This document shows positions 26,105 to 33,538 of a DNA stretch of 43,319 nt, piece by piece. The DNA is taken from positions 1 to 43,319 of the forward strand of contig NZ_BCVZ01000027.1 of the NCBI RefSeq assembly GCF_001592005.1. The letters run 5' to 3'. A model generated the notes under the pieces. That model saw only the letters and a program-made list of their open reading frames with translations. It had not been told where the DNA came from and did not search any database. The first letter of the stretch is position 1, and each line of letters begins with the position of its first letter. This DNA comes from Bacillus sonorensis NBRC 101234 = KCTC 13918 (GTDB lineage: Bacteria; Bacillota; Bacilli; Bacillales; Bacillaceae). Position numbers and translations under genes: made by a program.

Positions 26105-26644
26105 ATGCTGAAAAAACGTGAAATGAACGACTGCCATGCGCTTTTTGAGCTGATGACACACCCTGAGGTTTTTCCTTTTGTCCGGAATAAGGCGGAGACC
26201 ATTGAAGAGTACATGTTTCACGTCAAGAACATCATCGAGGATGAAGAACAGGGAAAACTGATATCCCGCACGATTCTTGATGAATGGAACCAGCCGATCG
26301 GCTGCATCAGCTTATATGAACTAGAGGAACAGCAGGGGTTTTTGGGGACGTGGCTCGGAAAGCCTTATCATGGAAAAGGCTACAATCAGCGGGTGAAAAA
26401 CGCATTCTTCTGTGAGCTCTTTTATGAACAAAACATTGAGGCGGTTTTCATGAAAATCAGAAAAACAAACACCCGCTCCCTCAAAGCCGCACAAAAGCTG
26501 CCATACGCGGTTCAGACGGACTCCGGCAGGCTGAACAGCGCGGACAGCGGCGCCTATCATTTATTTGAAATTCCTAAAGATCTCTATATTCTACACAGCC
26601 TGAGGGCGTTTGAAGGCGGAAGCCGCCGGCTGAAAGAAGCCTAA
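26105..26644 (+). CDS. GNAT-family N-acetyltransferase (RimL-like)
   Basis: A 179-residue protein with the acetyl-CoA fold: N-terminal MLKKREMNDCHALFELMTHPEVFPFVRNK, middle strands IGCISLYELEEQQGFLGTWLGKPYHGKGYNQ and the conserved motif with NTRSLKAAQKL near the C-terminus. The GxGxxN-like motif HGKGYNQ replaces the usual Q/RxxGxG/A. The ATG at 26105 has AAGGAGG 7 nt upstream; an earlier ATG at 26045 lies inside the structured leader. The substrate is unknown. As I remember, it is not part of the B. subtilis order at this point, so it may be an insertion. Confidence 0.85.
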   Translation: MLKKREMNDCHALFELMTHPEVFPFVRNKAETIEEYMFHVKNIIEDEEQGKLISRTILDEWNQPIGCISLYELEEQQGFLGTWLGKPYHGKGYNQRVKNAFFCELFYEQNIEAVFMKIRKTNTRSLKAAQKLPYAVQTDSGRLNSADSGAYHLFEIPKDLYILHSLRAFEGGSRRLKEA

Positions 26645-26709
26645 CATGGTATAAATGCCTCTAAAACGGACAGCCTGTGAATAAATCTGATGTTTAGGAG
26701 GCTTTAAAA

Positions 26710-26823
26710 ATGGCTGAAAAGAAAAAGCGTGACCAAATTAAATCGACCTTGACCAAAACGCAGGAAGTCATGTATCAGCGGGAATTTAAAAGAGCAAAGC
26801 GGGCCGCCAATGAAAAATCATAA
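26710..26823 (+). CDS. yfhE: YfhE family small protein
   Basis: A 37-residue very basic protein, MAEKKKRDQIKS...KTQEVMYQREFKRAKRAANEKS, matching the YfhE family, whose members are about this size. AGGAGG is 8 nt before the ATG. It precedes yfhD as in B. subtilis. Function unknown. Confidence 0.85.
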   Translation: MAEKKKRDQIKSTLTKTQEVMYQREFKRAKRAANEKS

Positions 26824-26893
26824 TGCATAGCGGCAGCCTGATCGGCGAACAATAACAGATGACCGGCTGATTAATGACGAGGAGTGATTTCGA

Positions 26894-27088
26894 ATGGGCA
26901 GAAATTCAATCCACAAAAACCGGGATAAAAACAAACAAAAGCTTCCCCAAGTGCCTGATCAGTATAAAAAAGAAACTGACGGCGTTTATGAGGAATATTC
27001 TGCAGAGCTTGCCGATCAGGATGACCGCGAAGCTCGAAGCCGCATGGAGGCAGCTGACAACCGCGCCAAAGAGCGGCAGTCAAAGTAG
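26894..27088 (+). CDS. yfhD: YfhD family small protein
   Basis: A 64-residue highly charged protein, MGRNSIHKNRDKNKQKLPQVP then KKETDGVYEEYSAELADQDDREA. It fits the YfhD family of Bacillus. GAGGAG lies about 10 nt before the ATG. It is probably in one transcript with yfhE, ending at the terminator just after it. Function unknown. Confidence 0.85.
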   Translation: MGRNSIHKNRDKNKQKLPQVPDQYKKETDGVYEEYSAELADQDDREARSRMEAADNRAKERQSK

Positions 27089-27094
27089 CATTTC

Positions 27095-27124
27095 GAAAGC
27101 CCTGTTAGCAGGGCTTTCTTCTTT
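27095..27124. terminator. Terminator between yfhD and yfhC
   Basis: A perfect 10-bp stem (GAAAGCCCTG/CAGGGCTTTC) with a 4-nt loop and T-rich tail, between convergent genes. Confidence 0.85.
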
Positions 27125-27707
27125 AAGAAAGCTCCGTAAGAAGCTGCTTTGCGGGTGTCCTTGTTTGCGCTTCGGGTATTTCCGCCGGATAGCCGATCTG
27201 CAAAAGAGCGGCAAACCGTTCATTACTGTTCAGCCCCATTAATTCCTGCAGTTTACGATTATAAAGGATCTCTCCGCTTTTCCATACCATCCCGATTCCC
27301 TTTTCCCAGGCGAGAAGCTGAAGGTTTTGGATCAAACAGCTGACAGCTGCGAAATCGTCATTTCTGGCCCGTTCATTTTCATCTTCTTTTACAACGACAA
27401 AAAGAAACGCCGGGACACTCATGATATGCTTCCTGAATTTTTTAATTTGTTCTTCCGTCCGATTGGGCTTTATTTCCTTCAATACCGCATCTAAATTGTC
27501 GGCGTGCTTCTTTTTTCCGCTCTCAGTACCGATATAAATAAACCGCCACGGCTCGGTCAGCCGGTGGTTGGGCGCATAAACCGCGTCTTCGAGCAGCTCA
27601 AGGACAAGCTCTTTAGGCACGGGATCATGTGTAAATTTTCGTATCGTTCTTCTATTTCTTATTGTTTCACGAACGCTGCCTTTTTTAGCTTGCAAGGTAT
27701 CGCTCAT
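27123..27707 (-). CDS. yfhC: YfhC, nitroreductase-family flavoprotein
   Basis: A 194-residue FMN-dependent oxidoreductase of the nitroreductase fold: RNRRTIRKFTHDPVPKELV for FMN phosphate, PNHRLTEPWRFIYI, and GIGMVWKSGEI. Members reduce nitro compounds, quinones or flavins with NAD(P)H. GAGGAGG lies about 8 nt before the ATG. The promoter overlaps a Fur box, so the gene should be induced by iron shortage; yfhC is a Fur-regulated gene in B. subtilis, as I recall. The physiological substrate is unknown. Confidence 0.9.
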   Translation of the reverse strand: MSDTLQAKKGSVRETIRNRRTIRKFTHDPVPKELVLELLEDAVYAPNHRLTEPWRFIYIGTESGKKKHADNLDAVLKEIKPNRTEEQIKKFRKHIMSVPAFLFVVVKEDENERARNDDFAAVSCLIQNLQLLAWEKGIGMVWKSGEILYNRKLQELMGLNSNERFAALLQIGYPAEIPEAQTRTPAKQLLTELS

Positions 27708-27724
27708 ATAAGCGCCTCCTCAAA

Positions 27725-27774
27725 TGAAAATGATTATCATTGTTGATTATAATCGTTTATCATCACGTTTTCAA
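27725..27774 (-). promoter_or_regulatory. yfhC promoter with Fur box
   Basis: On the minus strand TTGAAA (27774-27769), 17 bp and TATAAT (27751-27746) make a strong sigma-A promoter. Just downstream, 27725-27739 on the plus strand reads TGAAAATGATTATCA, one mismatch from the Fur consensus TGATAATNATTATCA. Around the -35 is a second inverted repeat, TTTATCAT...ATGATAAA. Confidence 0.8.
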
Positions 27775-27825
27775 TGATAAACCGCCTGTTCAACCGGAGG
27801 CCCTCCATCCTGAGCGGCCGGAATT

Positions 27826-28725
27826 TTAAATGTCGATTACCCGCTTTTCCGCAAAAACGGCCGTTCCCGTCATCAGCACCTTCATCCGGCCATTTTCTTC
27901 GAGAACTCCGATTTTCACTCTGCCGTCCTTGCCGATTTCCTGCCCCTGTTCGATCAGAAACTCCTTTTGATCCGCTTCACAAAATGGCTGGCCGTATATT
28001 TTCATATAAGCCCCCATCACCCCGGAAGCCGTTCCTGTAACAGGATCTTCAATTGTCCCGGAATATGGCGAAGAGAAATGCCTGCCGTGAAGGTGGCTGT
28101 CCTGATGGATCGTCTCTAAAGAAAAAGGATGGACAGAAGCGCTGGGCATGTCCGTCAAAATCGCTGGGAACTCTGAATTGTCCGGCTCCATCTTCCGGCA
28201 TGCATCCAAGCTTTGCACAGGTACCAGCAGCGTCCAAATCCCTGTGCTTCCGTATACTGGCGGCAAAGCATCATGAAAATCAGCTTCAGTAATGCCAAGG
28301 GCTCCGGCCAATTTTGCCCGGTCTCCGGTAAATGGGCGAAATTCCGGCGGAGCCTGCTCCAATGTCATAAAAAAACGCTGTTCTTCCTCAGAATAATCCG
28401 TTTTAACTGTGAGATTTCCCGCCTTTGTCTCAATCTTCAGCTCCTCGCCTGCTCCGACCTCGCCTTTCTCATAAAGCGCATAAAGAGAGGCCACGGTCGC
28501 ATGGCCGCATAAATTCATTTCATGCCCTGGCGTAAAATAACGGATGCGAATGTCAGCCGACTGGCTTGACAGTAAAAAAGACGTTTCGTTATATCCTGCT
28601 TTTTCGGCAATCTTCTGCATCTCTTCATCAGTCAAATGGCTTCCTTCAAGCACGATCCCCGCCGGATTTCCTTTATCCGCGGCTTTGGAAAATGCATCAT
28701 ATCTGAGAACTTCGACTTGTTTCAT
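27826..28725 (-). CDS. yfhB: YfhB, PhzF-family isomerase
   Basis: A 299-residue protein of the PhzF family (two-domain diaminopimelate-epimerase-like fold): DKGNPAGIVLEG near the start, YNETSFLL holding the likely catalytic glutamate, and DPVTGTASGVMGAYM near the end. Family members isomerise small cyclic acids, but the substrate of YfhB is unknown and no phenazine genes are nearby. The start at 28725 has AGGGGGA 5 nt upstream; the frame is open further up. It is the B. subtilis yfhB position. Confidence 0.88.
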   Translation of the reverse strand: MKQVEVLRYDAFSKAADKGNPAGIVLEGSHLTDEEMQKIAEKAGYNETSFLLSSQSADIRIRYFTPGHEMNLCGHATVASLYALYEKGEVGAGEELKIETKAGNLTVKTDYSEEEQRFFMTLEQAPPEFRPFTGDRAKLAGALGITEADFHDALPPVYGSTGIWTLLVPVQSLDACRKMEPDNSEFPAILTDMPSASVHPFSLETIHQDSHLHGRHFSSPYSGTIEDPVTGTASGVMGAYMKIYGQPFCEADQKEFLIEQGQEIGKDGRVKIGVLEENGRMKVLMTGTAVFAEKRVIDI

Positions 28726-28802
28726 ATGGATCCCCCTGGTATCTGGCTTCCTGTTTATTATAAGCGGAATATTTTGATTTTTGAATCGAATCCGGCAGCC
28801 GA

Positions 28803-28848
28803 ACGAAAAAAGCTGTCTTCTATGCATGAGAGACAGCTTTTTCGTTGG
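28803..28848 (-). terminator. Terminator of mprF
   Basis: Long arms AACGAAAAAGCTGTCT and AGACAGCTTTTTTCGTT (one bulged base) form a stem with a T run on the minus strand, between mprF and yfhB. Confidence 0.75.
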
Positions 28849-28874
28849 TCTATACCGCTAATCAAAACCAGTCG

Positions 28875-31415
28875 TCACTTCGTCCTTCTCCCGATCAGCC
28901 TCGTCACGAGAAACATCGTGGCCGGAAGGGATCTGTTTTTTCTGTAGGCCAAATACTTTCCGCGCCAAACCGGTTTGTATTTTTCTTTGAAAGAGCGCAG
29001 GCCGCTGAAACTGTACATATATCTGACATTGTTAAAAATCACGGCGGCGAGCCGCTCCGTCCAAAATGACTGAAAGGACGTGCCGACGTTTGAGAGCGGG
29101 GCCATCCCCATATTAAACGCGGTATAGCCCTGTTCTTTGCCCCATTGAAACAGATGAATAAACAGCGCATCCATAATGCCCTTCGGGGCGTCTTGCGAAT
29201 AGCGCATCAAATCGATAGAAATCTCGCCTTCCTGGTACATCGGCATGATATTCATAAAAGCGACGATTTCGCCTTCCTTATCTTTCAATACGGCGATCGG
29301 CGCCTTCTGCAAATATTCTTCCTTAAAATATCCGAGTGAAAAGCCTTTTTCCTTTTTTCGTCCGAGCCACTCATCAGATATGTCTTTCAGTTGCTGGAGA
29401 AATTCATGGGAAAACGGCGGCTGTTCGACATGAAACGTATACCCTTCCCGCTCAAAACGATTGTAGATCGCCCTTAATCCGGCCCGCTTTTTCCCTTTAA
29501 TCGTGAACGGATTGAGATCGACAATCGCTTCTTCTCCAAGCTTAAAGAAGCGGTAGCCGAAATCATGATAGAGCCCCATATCCTCCCGCTCAATCTGATA
29601 GAAGGTGACGAGATACCCTTTTTGATCAGCCAAATGAAGAAATTCTTTTAAAATGAGCGGAAAGGATTCTTTTTGGCCTGACGGATCACCGAGAACGACG
29701 AGACGCTGGCCGATTTTGGCGAATTGAATCAGCGCATTGCCGTCGCTGGAATAGAAAAACCGCTTATCTCCCAGGAAGCCTAAATGGCTTAAAGCGTTCC
29801 CGCCCTTTTCGTTTAAAAATTGCTCCAGCTTTGCAAAATCGGGCTCTTCGCCGATCGGCTTTACCTTTCTGTTGAACTGCCAAATAAAAATGACGCAAAA
29901 CACCGGAACAAAAAATAAAGCAAACATTGTCGTATAATTAACATGCTGTTCACTGTGGATGTAATATTCCTTTACAAGAACATGTCCAAGCCTCTCCCAG
30001 ATAACGGAGGCAATGATATTGTAGTTTAAAAGGGCGAAAAGATAGATAAACCCCGCCCATGCCATTTGTGCAAATGAGTAGACAGCCCGCTCTCTCGTAA
30101 ATTGCCCGCGCAGCAAAATGAACAGGATGAACACGAGAGGAATGATAAATACCGCGCTGATATTAAAACCTTTAAAAAGACTGAACACAAAAGCAAACAC
30201 CAAAGCGGTCAGCGTCATATACAAGGAACGCCTTGTCCGCTTATAAAGCTCCAGCGGAACGATCAGCAGGATTAAACCAAAGCTGATAGACAGGCCGTTC
30301 AACACCGTCAGCGCATGGCGGGAAAGGTCTGGTATGAGCATGCTCCTGTCAATCGGCAGCGCAGCCGACGCAAGGACTACCGCTCCGCAGCAAAATGAAA
30401 TAATAGCAAGCGAGCCATTCAGCAAACGGAGCAGCAACGCTCTGTGTAAAACGAGCAGAATGTTGGTCGTTTCAATTGCCGGGGCAATAATCGGCTTTTC
30501 TTCAAGCTTTTTCATCGTATTCCCCGTCATGTCAACAGCCGCCAAAATCAGGCCGATTCCAAATGGAATAAATGAATACGCGAGCCTGTAAAGAACGATG
30601 GCCGTCAGCGTGATTTCACTATCGACGCCAAATTGATTCAGTCCGACTAAAAAAAGCAAATCAAACGAACCGAATCCGCCGGGGACGAGGCTGATCATAC
30701 CGGCGACGGAAGCGATCGTAAAGACGCCCAGCACGATTCTTGCGTCCAGTTCGACTCCCAAGGTCACAAGGGAAAAATACATGACAATCCCCGCCGCGAT
30801 CCATTCAACGACAGATGCCCCTAAATATGAAAAAAAGACGGACGGTCTCATCCCAGCCATGTTTCTTCTTCTGATCAAGAAAAGGATGATCAGAACGGGG
30901 ACGATCAGCGCCATTCCGATGACGCTCAGAAAGAGCCACGTCTTTTCAACAAGCAGATTCCCCGGAGAAATCAGCTTGATCAGGACGAAAATGCTGAGAA
31001 CGGACAGGCCGAGAAGAACGGAAGTTGCCAGTGACGCGATACCCTTAATCAGCCGTTTGACATCGCTGACATGCTCTTTATAAAGGATCGTTCGTAAACC
31101 TGCGCCTGACAGGCCGCCGAATCCGAGAACATTGTTAAAAGAATTGGCGATCCATGAAATCTTGACCGTTTTCCATTTGGAAATCCTCATCCCGAGGGAA
31201 CGGACAAGAACAAAATCGTATAAAGACATGGCCAAAATGGCAATGAAGCCGATAAAGATCAAGATAAACAGGCTGCTTCTTTCTACATCGTTTATAATCA
31301 GCATAGTTTCTTTAAAAGATAGACCGGACAGTTCTTGTTTTGCCTGGTAAATGACCAGCAGCAGAACGGCGACCGGAAATATAATTCTCAAGACTGACAG
31401 CGCACTTTTTTTCAT
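28875..31415 (-). CDS. mprF: MprF, phosphatidylglycerol lysyltransferase and flippase
   Basis: Adds lysine from Lys-tRNA to phosphatidylglycerol and moves the product to the outer leaflet, lowering the negative surface charge and raising resistance to cationic peptides. The 846-residue protein has about 14 membrane segments in residues 1-500 (flippase), then the cytoplasmic aminoacyl-transferase domain with LGDKRFFYSSDGNALIQFAK and SDEWLGRKKEKGFSLGYF. I chose the ATG at 31415, with AAGAGG 5 nt before; one at 31433 lacks a site. The B. subtilis protein is of similar length. No cationic-peptide sensor gene is adjacent. Confidence 0.95.
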   Translation of the reverse strand: MKKSALSVLRIIFPVAVLLLVIYQAKQELSGLSFKETMLIINDVERSSLFILIFIGFIAILAMSLYDFVLVRSLGMRISKWKTVKISWIANSFNNVLGFGGLSGAGLRTILYKEHVSDVKRLIKGIASLATSVLLGLSVLSIFVLIKLISPGNLLVEKTWLFLSVIGMALIVPVLIILFLIRRRNMAGMRPSVFFSYLGASVVEWIAAGIVMYFSLVTLGVELDARIVLGVFTIASVAGMISLVPGGFGSFDLLFLVGLNQFGVDSEITLTAIVLYRLAYSFIPFGIGLILAAVDMTGNTMKKLEEKPIIAPAIETTNILLVLHRALLLRLLNGSLAIISFCCGAVVLASAALPIDRSMLIPDLSRHALTVLNGLSISFGLILLIVPLELYKRTRRSLYMTLTALVFAFVFSLFKGFNISAVFIIPLVFILFILLRGQFTRERAVYSFAQMAWAGFIYLFALLNYNIIASVIWERLGHVLVKEYYIHSEQHVNYTTMFALFFVPVFCVIFIWQFNRKVKPIGEEPDFAKLEQFLNEKGGNALSHLGFLGDKRFFYSSDGNALIQFAKIGQRLVVLGDPSGQKESFPLILKEFLHLADQKGYLVTFYQIEREDMGLYHDFGYRFFKLGEEAIVDLNPFTIKGKKRAGLRAIYNRFEREGYTFHVEQPPFSHEFLQQLKDISDEWLGRKKEKGFSLGYFKEEYLQKAPIAVLKDKEGEIVAFMNIMPMYQEGEISIDLMRYSQDAPKGIMDALFIHLFQWGKEQGYTAFNMGMAPLSNVGTSFQSFWTERLAAVIFNNVRYMYSFSGLRSFKEKYKPVWRGKYLAYRKNRSLPATMFLVTRLIGRRTK

Positions 31416-31599
31416 AAAAACCTCTTCTTTCATATGTACGTGCCGTAAACACGGCGGTTTCCAGGTAATTGGATCAATTGATTACCCTCAACCATATTAC
31501 TTTAAAACATCCGCTAAAAAAAGCGATATACCAAACGGCTGCCGATTCTTTCACAGTTTTAACCATCATAGCTGAAATCAGACAACCATCGGCAATAAA

Positions 31600-31627
31600 A
31601 AAACGCGCAAAGCGCGCGTTTTGCTTC
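31600..31627 (-). terminator. Terminator of yfiT operon
   Basis: On the minus strand AACGCGC and GCGCGTT form a GC-rich stem followed by seven T, overlapping the yfiT stop. The roughly 180-bp gap up to mprF has no gene; it holds an inverted repeat near 31466-31488 and other short palindromes. Confidence 0.7.
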
Positions 31628-32156
31628 AGGCCCAGCCCATTCTTTCCCTGAGCGACGTGATATGGGCAATGTGGTGCTTCGAATGCCAAACATAGAGGGA
31701 AAGCGCATGATGAAGGCTGATTTCTTCCCGGCTGTCTGGATGAAGATACGCTTTCTGGTAATCCGCTTCTTGCAATGCTTCAAAAAGAGCGGCCCAGCGA
31801 TTGTGCAGCGATTCCAAAAGCTCAATTGACAAATTGGGGGCAAATGTGAGGGAGTCGGTCAGCCCCGCCCAGTTTTGCTCATCAAACGTTCGAATCAGCG
31901 GCACATCTTCCGTCAATGCCAGTTTACAGCGAATATAGCCGTTCAAATGGCTGTCGGCCAGGTGGGAGACGACCTGGCGAACCGTCCACCCCCCTTTCCG
32001 GTACGGCGTGTCCAGTTGTTGATCATTCAATCCTTGAACGGCTTCTTTCAGCAAAGCAGGCGCCTGTCTCAGCGCTTCGATCAATGCCGCGCGCTCGTGC
32101 TCGTCCGTTTTCTGCGGAGCGGTGAATGCCCCGATCGGATATTTGAACTGTTCCAG
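31626..32156 (-). CDS. yfiT: YfiT, DinB/BstA-type metal-dependent protein
   Basis: A 176-residue four-helix-bundle protein. Likely metal-binding histidines are in VVSHLADSHLNGY and HSKHHIAH. Its N-terminus, EQFKYPIGAFTAPQ, aligns with known YfiT proteins, which reach about 30 residues before the first in-frame TTG (32084). No ATG, GTG or TTG fits, but a CTG at 32156 follows AAGGGGG by 7 nt, so translation may begin there. B. subtilis YfiT is a putative metal hydrolase; DinB-like enzymes include thiol-S-transferases that use bacillithiol. Confidence 0.82.
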   Translation of the reverse strand: MEQFKYPIGAFTAPQKTDEHERAALIEALRQAPALLKEAVQGLNDQQLDTPYRKGGWTVRQVVSHLADSHLNGYIRCKLALTEDVPLIRTFDEQNWAGLTDSLTFAPNLSIELLESLHNRWAALFEALQEADYQKAYLHPDSREEISLHHALSLYVWHSKHHIAHITSLRERMGWA

Positions 32157-32171
32157 TTTGATTTCCCCCTT

Positions 32172-32792
32172 TTAATCACAGTACACCGGATGGGAAGCGT
32201 TTGTCTCCTGAAAAAGAAACGCAATCTGTTCGTATGTATTTCTCGCCTCTGATAATTCAGGCAGGTTCTCCAGTGAGAAAAAATCAACGTTTTTCGTTTC
32301 GGTTCCGGCGGCTGCCTTTCCTCCAACAATATCACAGGCGATAAACATTTTATAGACATGATAGGCGGACGGGGGATGATTGTGGCGCTTTTTATCCATG
32401 ACCGCCAACAGTCTTTTCGCTTCAACTTTAAAGCCTGTTTCTTCGAATGCTTCCTTGACGGCAATTTCTTTCGGGGTAAGCCCGATATCAGCCCAGCCGC
32501 CCGGCAGAGCCCATTTGCCGTCTGCTTTTTCCTGAACGAGAAGGAGCCCGCCTTCTTTAAAAATGACGGCGCGGACATCCACTTTCGGCGTTTGATAACC
32601 CGATTCATCAGCAAAAAGTTGTTTCACTTTCAAAAAATCGGTTTCTGCGTATTCAGCGACCATTTCACAGCTGATCTCGCGAAGCCGAATAAAACGCTCC
32701 TTGTCAAATTCATCTTTTGTATAGGCGAGCCCGGCTTGGGCGAGCGCCTGGATTTCCTTCGCCCAGTCCAGCCATTTCATCTTCTTTTCCAT
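32172..32792 (-). CDS. Nudix hydrolase with N-terminal accessory domain
   Basis: A 206-residue protein: N-terminal helical domain as in ADP-ribose-type Nudix enzymes (about residues 1-65), then the Nudix fold with the box GGWADIGLTPKEIAVKEAFEETGF, where KEAFEETG is the usual REUxEExG core; the first glutamate of the box is a leucine. It should split a nucleoside-diphosphate-X; substrate unknown. Four ATGs lie close together; 32792 is 6 nt after GAGGGGG. It follows the flavodoxin-like gene and precedes yfiT by 15 bp. Confidence 0.85.
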   Translation of the reverse strand: MEKKMKWLDWAKEIQALAQAGLAYTKDEFDKERFIRLREISCEMVAEYAETDFLKVKQLFADESGYQTPKVDVRAVIFKEGGLLLVQEKADGKWALPGGWADIGLTPKEIAVKEAFEETGFKVEAKRLLAVMDKKRHNHPPSAYHVYKMFIACDIVGGKAAAGTETKNVDFFSLENLPELSEARNTYEQIAFLFQETNASHPVYCD

Positions 32793-32803
32793 CATCATCC
32801 CCC

Positions 32804-33382
32804 TCACGATATAAAAGATGCCGAATGATATACGCGGTCAAGCCATTTTTTCCGTTTTTCCGCTGTGCTGTCTTTCACTTCCGGCAATAAGAACCGTTTG
32901 ACTTGCCGGACGCCGCAAAACTTCAAGATGTTGTCTTTGACCGTAATCCAGTCTGCGTCCCGCCTCCAAAACCGCAAATACCAGCCTGGAGCGTCAGCCG
33001 TGTAATAGACGGAAGCCGAGCGCGCCTTCAAGAGCCCTTTCGGCAGCTTTCCTTGATAAGTATAAGCTTCACCTGCGACAAATACCCGGTCAATGAAACC
33101 TTTTAAAATCGCCGGCATTCCACCCCACCACAACGGATAAATCAAAATGAGGTGATCAGCGTTTTTTATGATGCTCCGGTATTTCGCTGTTTCAGGGTCG
33201 TTCTTTAAATCTGACCGCCTTTTCTTTTCATTGAATACGAGAACAGGATTAAACTGTTCTTTGTATAAATCGATGACAGTATAAGAATGCTTTCCATCCT
33301 CAAGCGCCTGTACGACCCGTTTAAGAATCGCACCGTTAAAACTGTTTGGATCGGGGTGTGCGTATATGACGGCAACCTGCAT
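32804..33382 (-). CDS. NAD(P)H quinone oxidoreductase-like flavodoxin-fold protein
   Basis: A 192-residue protein of the flavodoxin-like NAD(P)H dehydrogenase family (KefF/NQO type), with MQVAVIYAHPDPNSFNGAIL at the start, the FMN-site motif LIYPLWWGGMPAILKGFIDRVF, and VFVAGEAYTY. Such enzymes reduce quinones to hydroquinones by two electrons. AGAGGAG lies 8 nt before the ATG. First gene of an operon with the Nudix gene and yfiT. Divergent from yfiS. Confidence 0.88.
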   Translation of the reverse strand: MQVAVIYAHPDPNSFNGAILKRVVQALEDGKHSYTVIDLYKEQFNPVLVFNEKKRRSDLKNDPETAKYRSIIKNADHLILIYPLWWGGMPAILKGFIDRVFVAGEAYTYQGKLPKGLLKARSASVYYTADAPGWYLRFWRRDADWITVKDNILKFCGVRQVKRFLLPEVKDSTAEKRKKWLDRVYHSASFIS

Positions 33383-33416
33383 GTTCGCTTCTCCTCTCTA
33401 GATTATTTGAAAAGAA

Positions 33417-33457
33417 CCACCTGGTGGAATTATATTGTTTATTTTACATGTTTTAAA
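33417..33457 (-). promoter_or_regulatory. Promoter and palindrome for the flavodoxin-Nudix-yfiT operon
   Basis: On the minus strand TTTAAA (33457-33452), 17 bp and TATAAT (33434-33429). Directly after the -10 is a perfect palindrome CCACC-A-GGTGG (33427-33417), where a repressor could sit over the start site. Confidence 0.5.
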
Positions 33458-33468
33458 GAAATTAAGCT

Positions 33469-33525
33469 TTGATTCCAAAAGATGTTTTGGTAAAATAAAA
33501 ATAAAAACGACACATGTGTCGTTTT
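33469..33525 (+). promoter_or_regulatory. yfiS promoter and 22-bp operator (probable YfiR site)
   Basis: TTGATT (33469-33474), 16 bp and TAAAAT (33491-33496). The spacer is a palindrome (CCAAAA/TTTTGG). At 33504-33525 lies a perfect 22-bp palindrome with arms AAAACGACACA and TGTGTCGTTTT, overlapping the start site. This is typical of TetR-family operators; the cognate repressor is probably YfiR. Confidence 0.75.
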
Positions 33526-33538
33526 AAAAGGAGGAACT

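Noticed and set aside
25929..26111. 60-residue frame and its antisense frame in the leader
   Set aside because: The translations change where the T arm and inverted repeat lie, typical of frames read through a structured RNA. There is no ribosome binding site.
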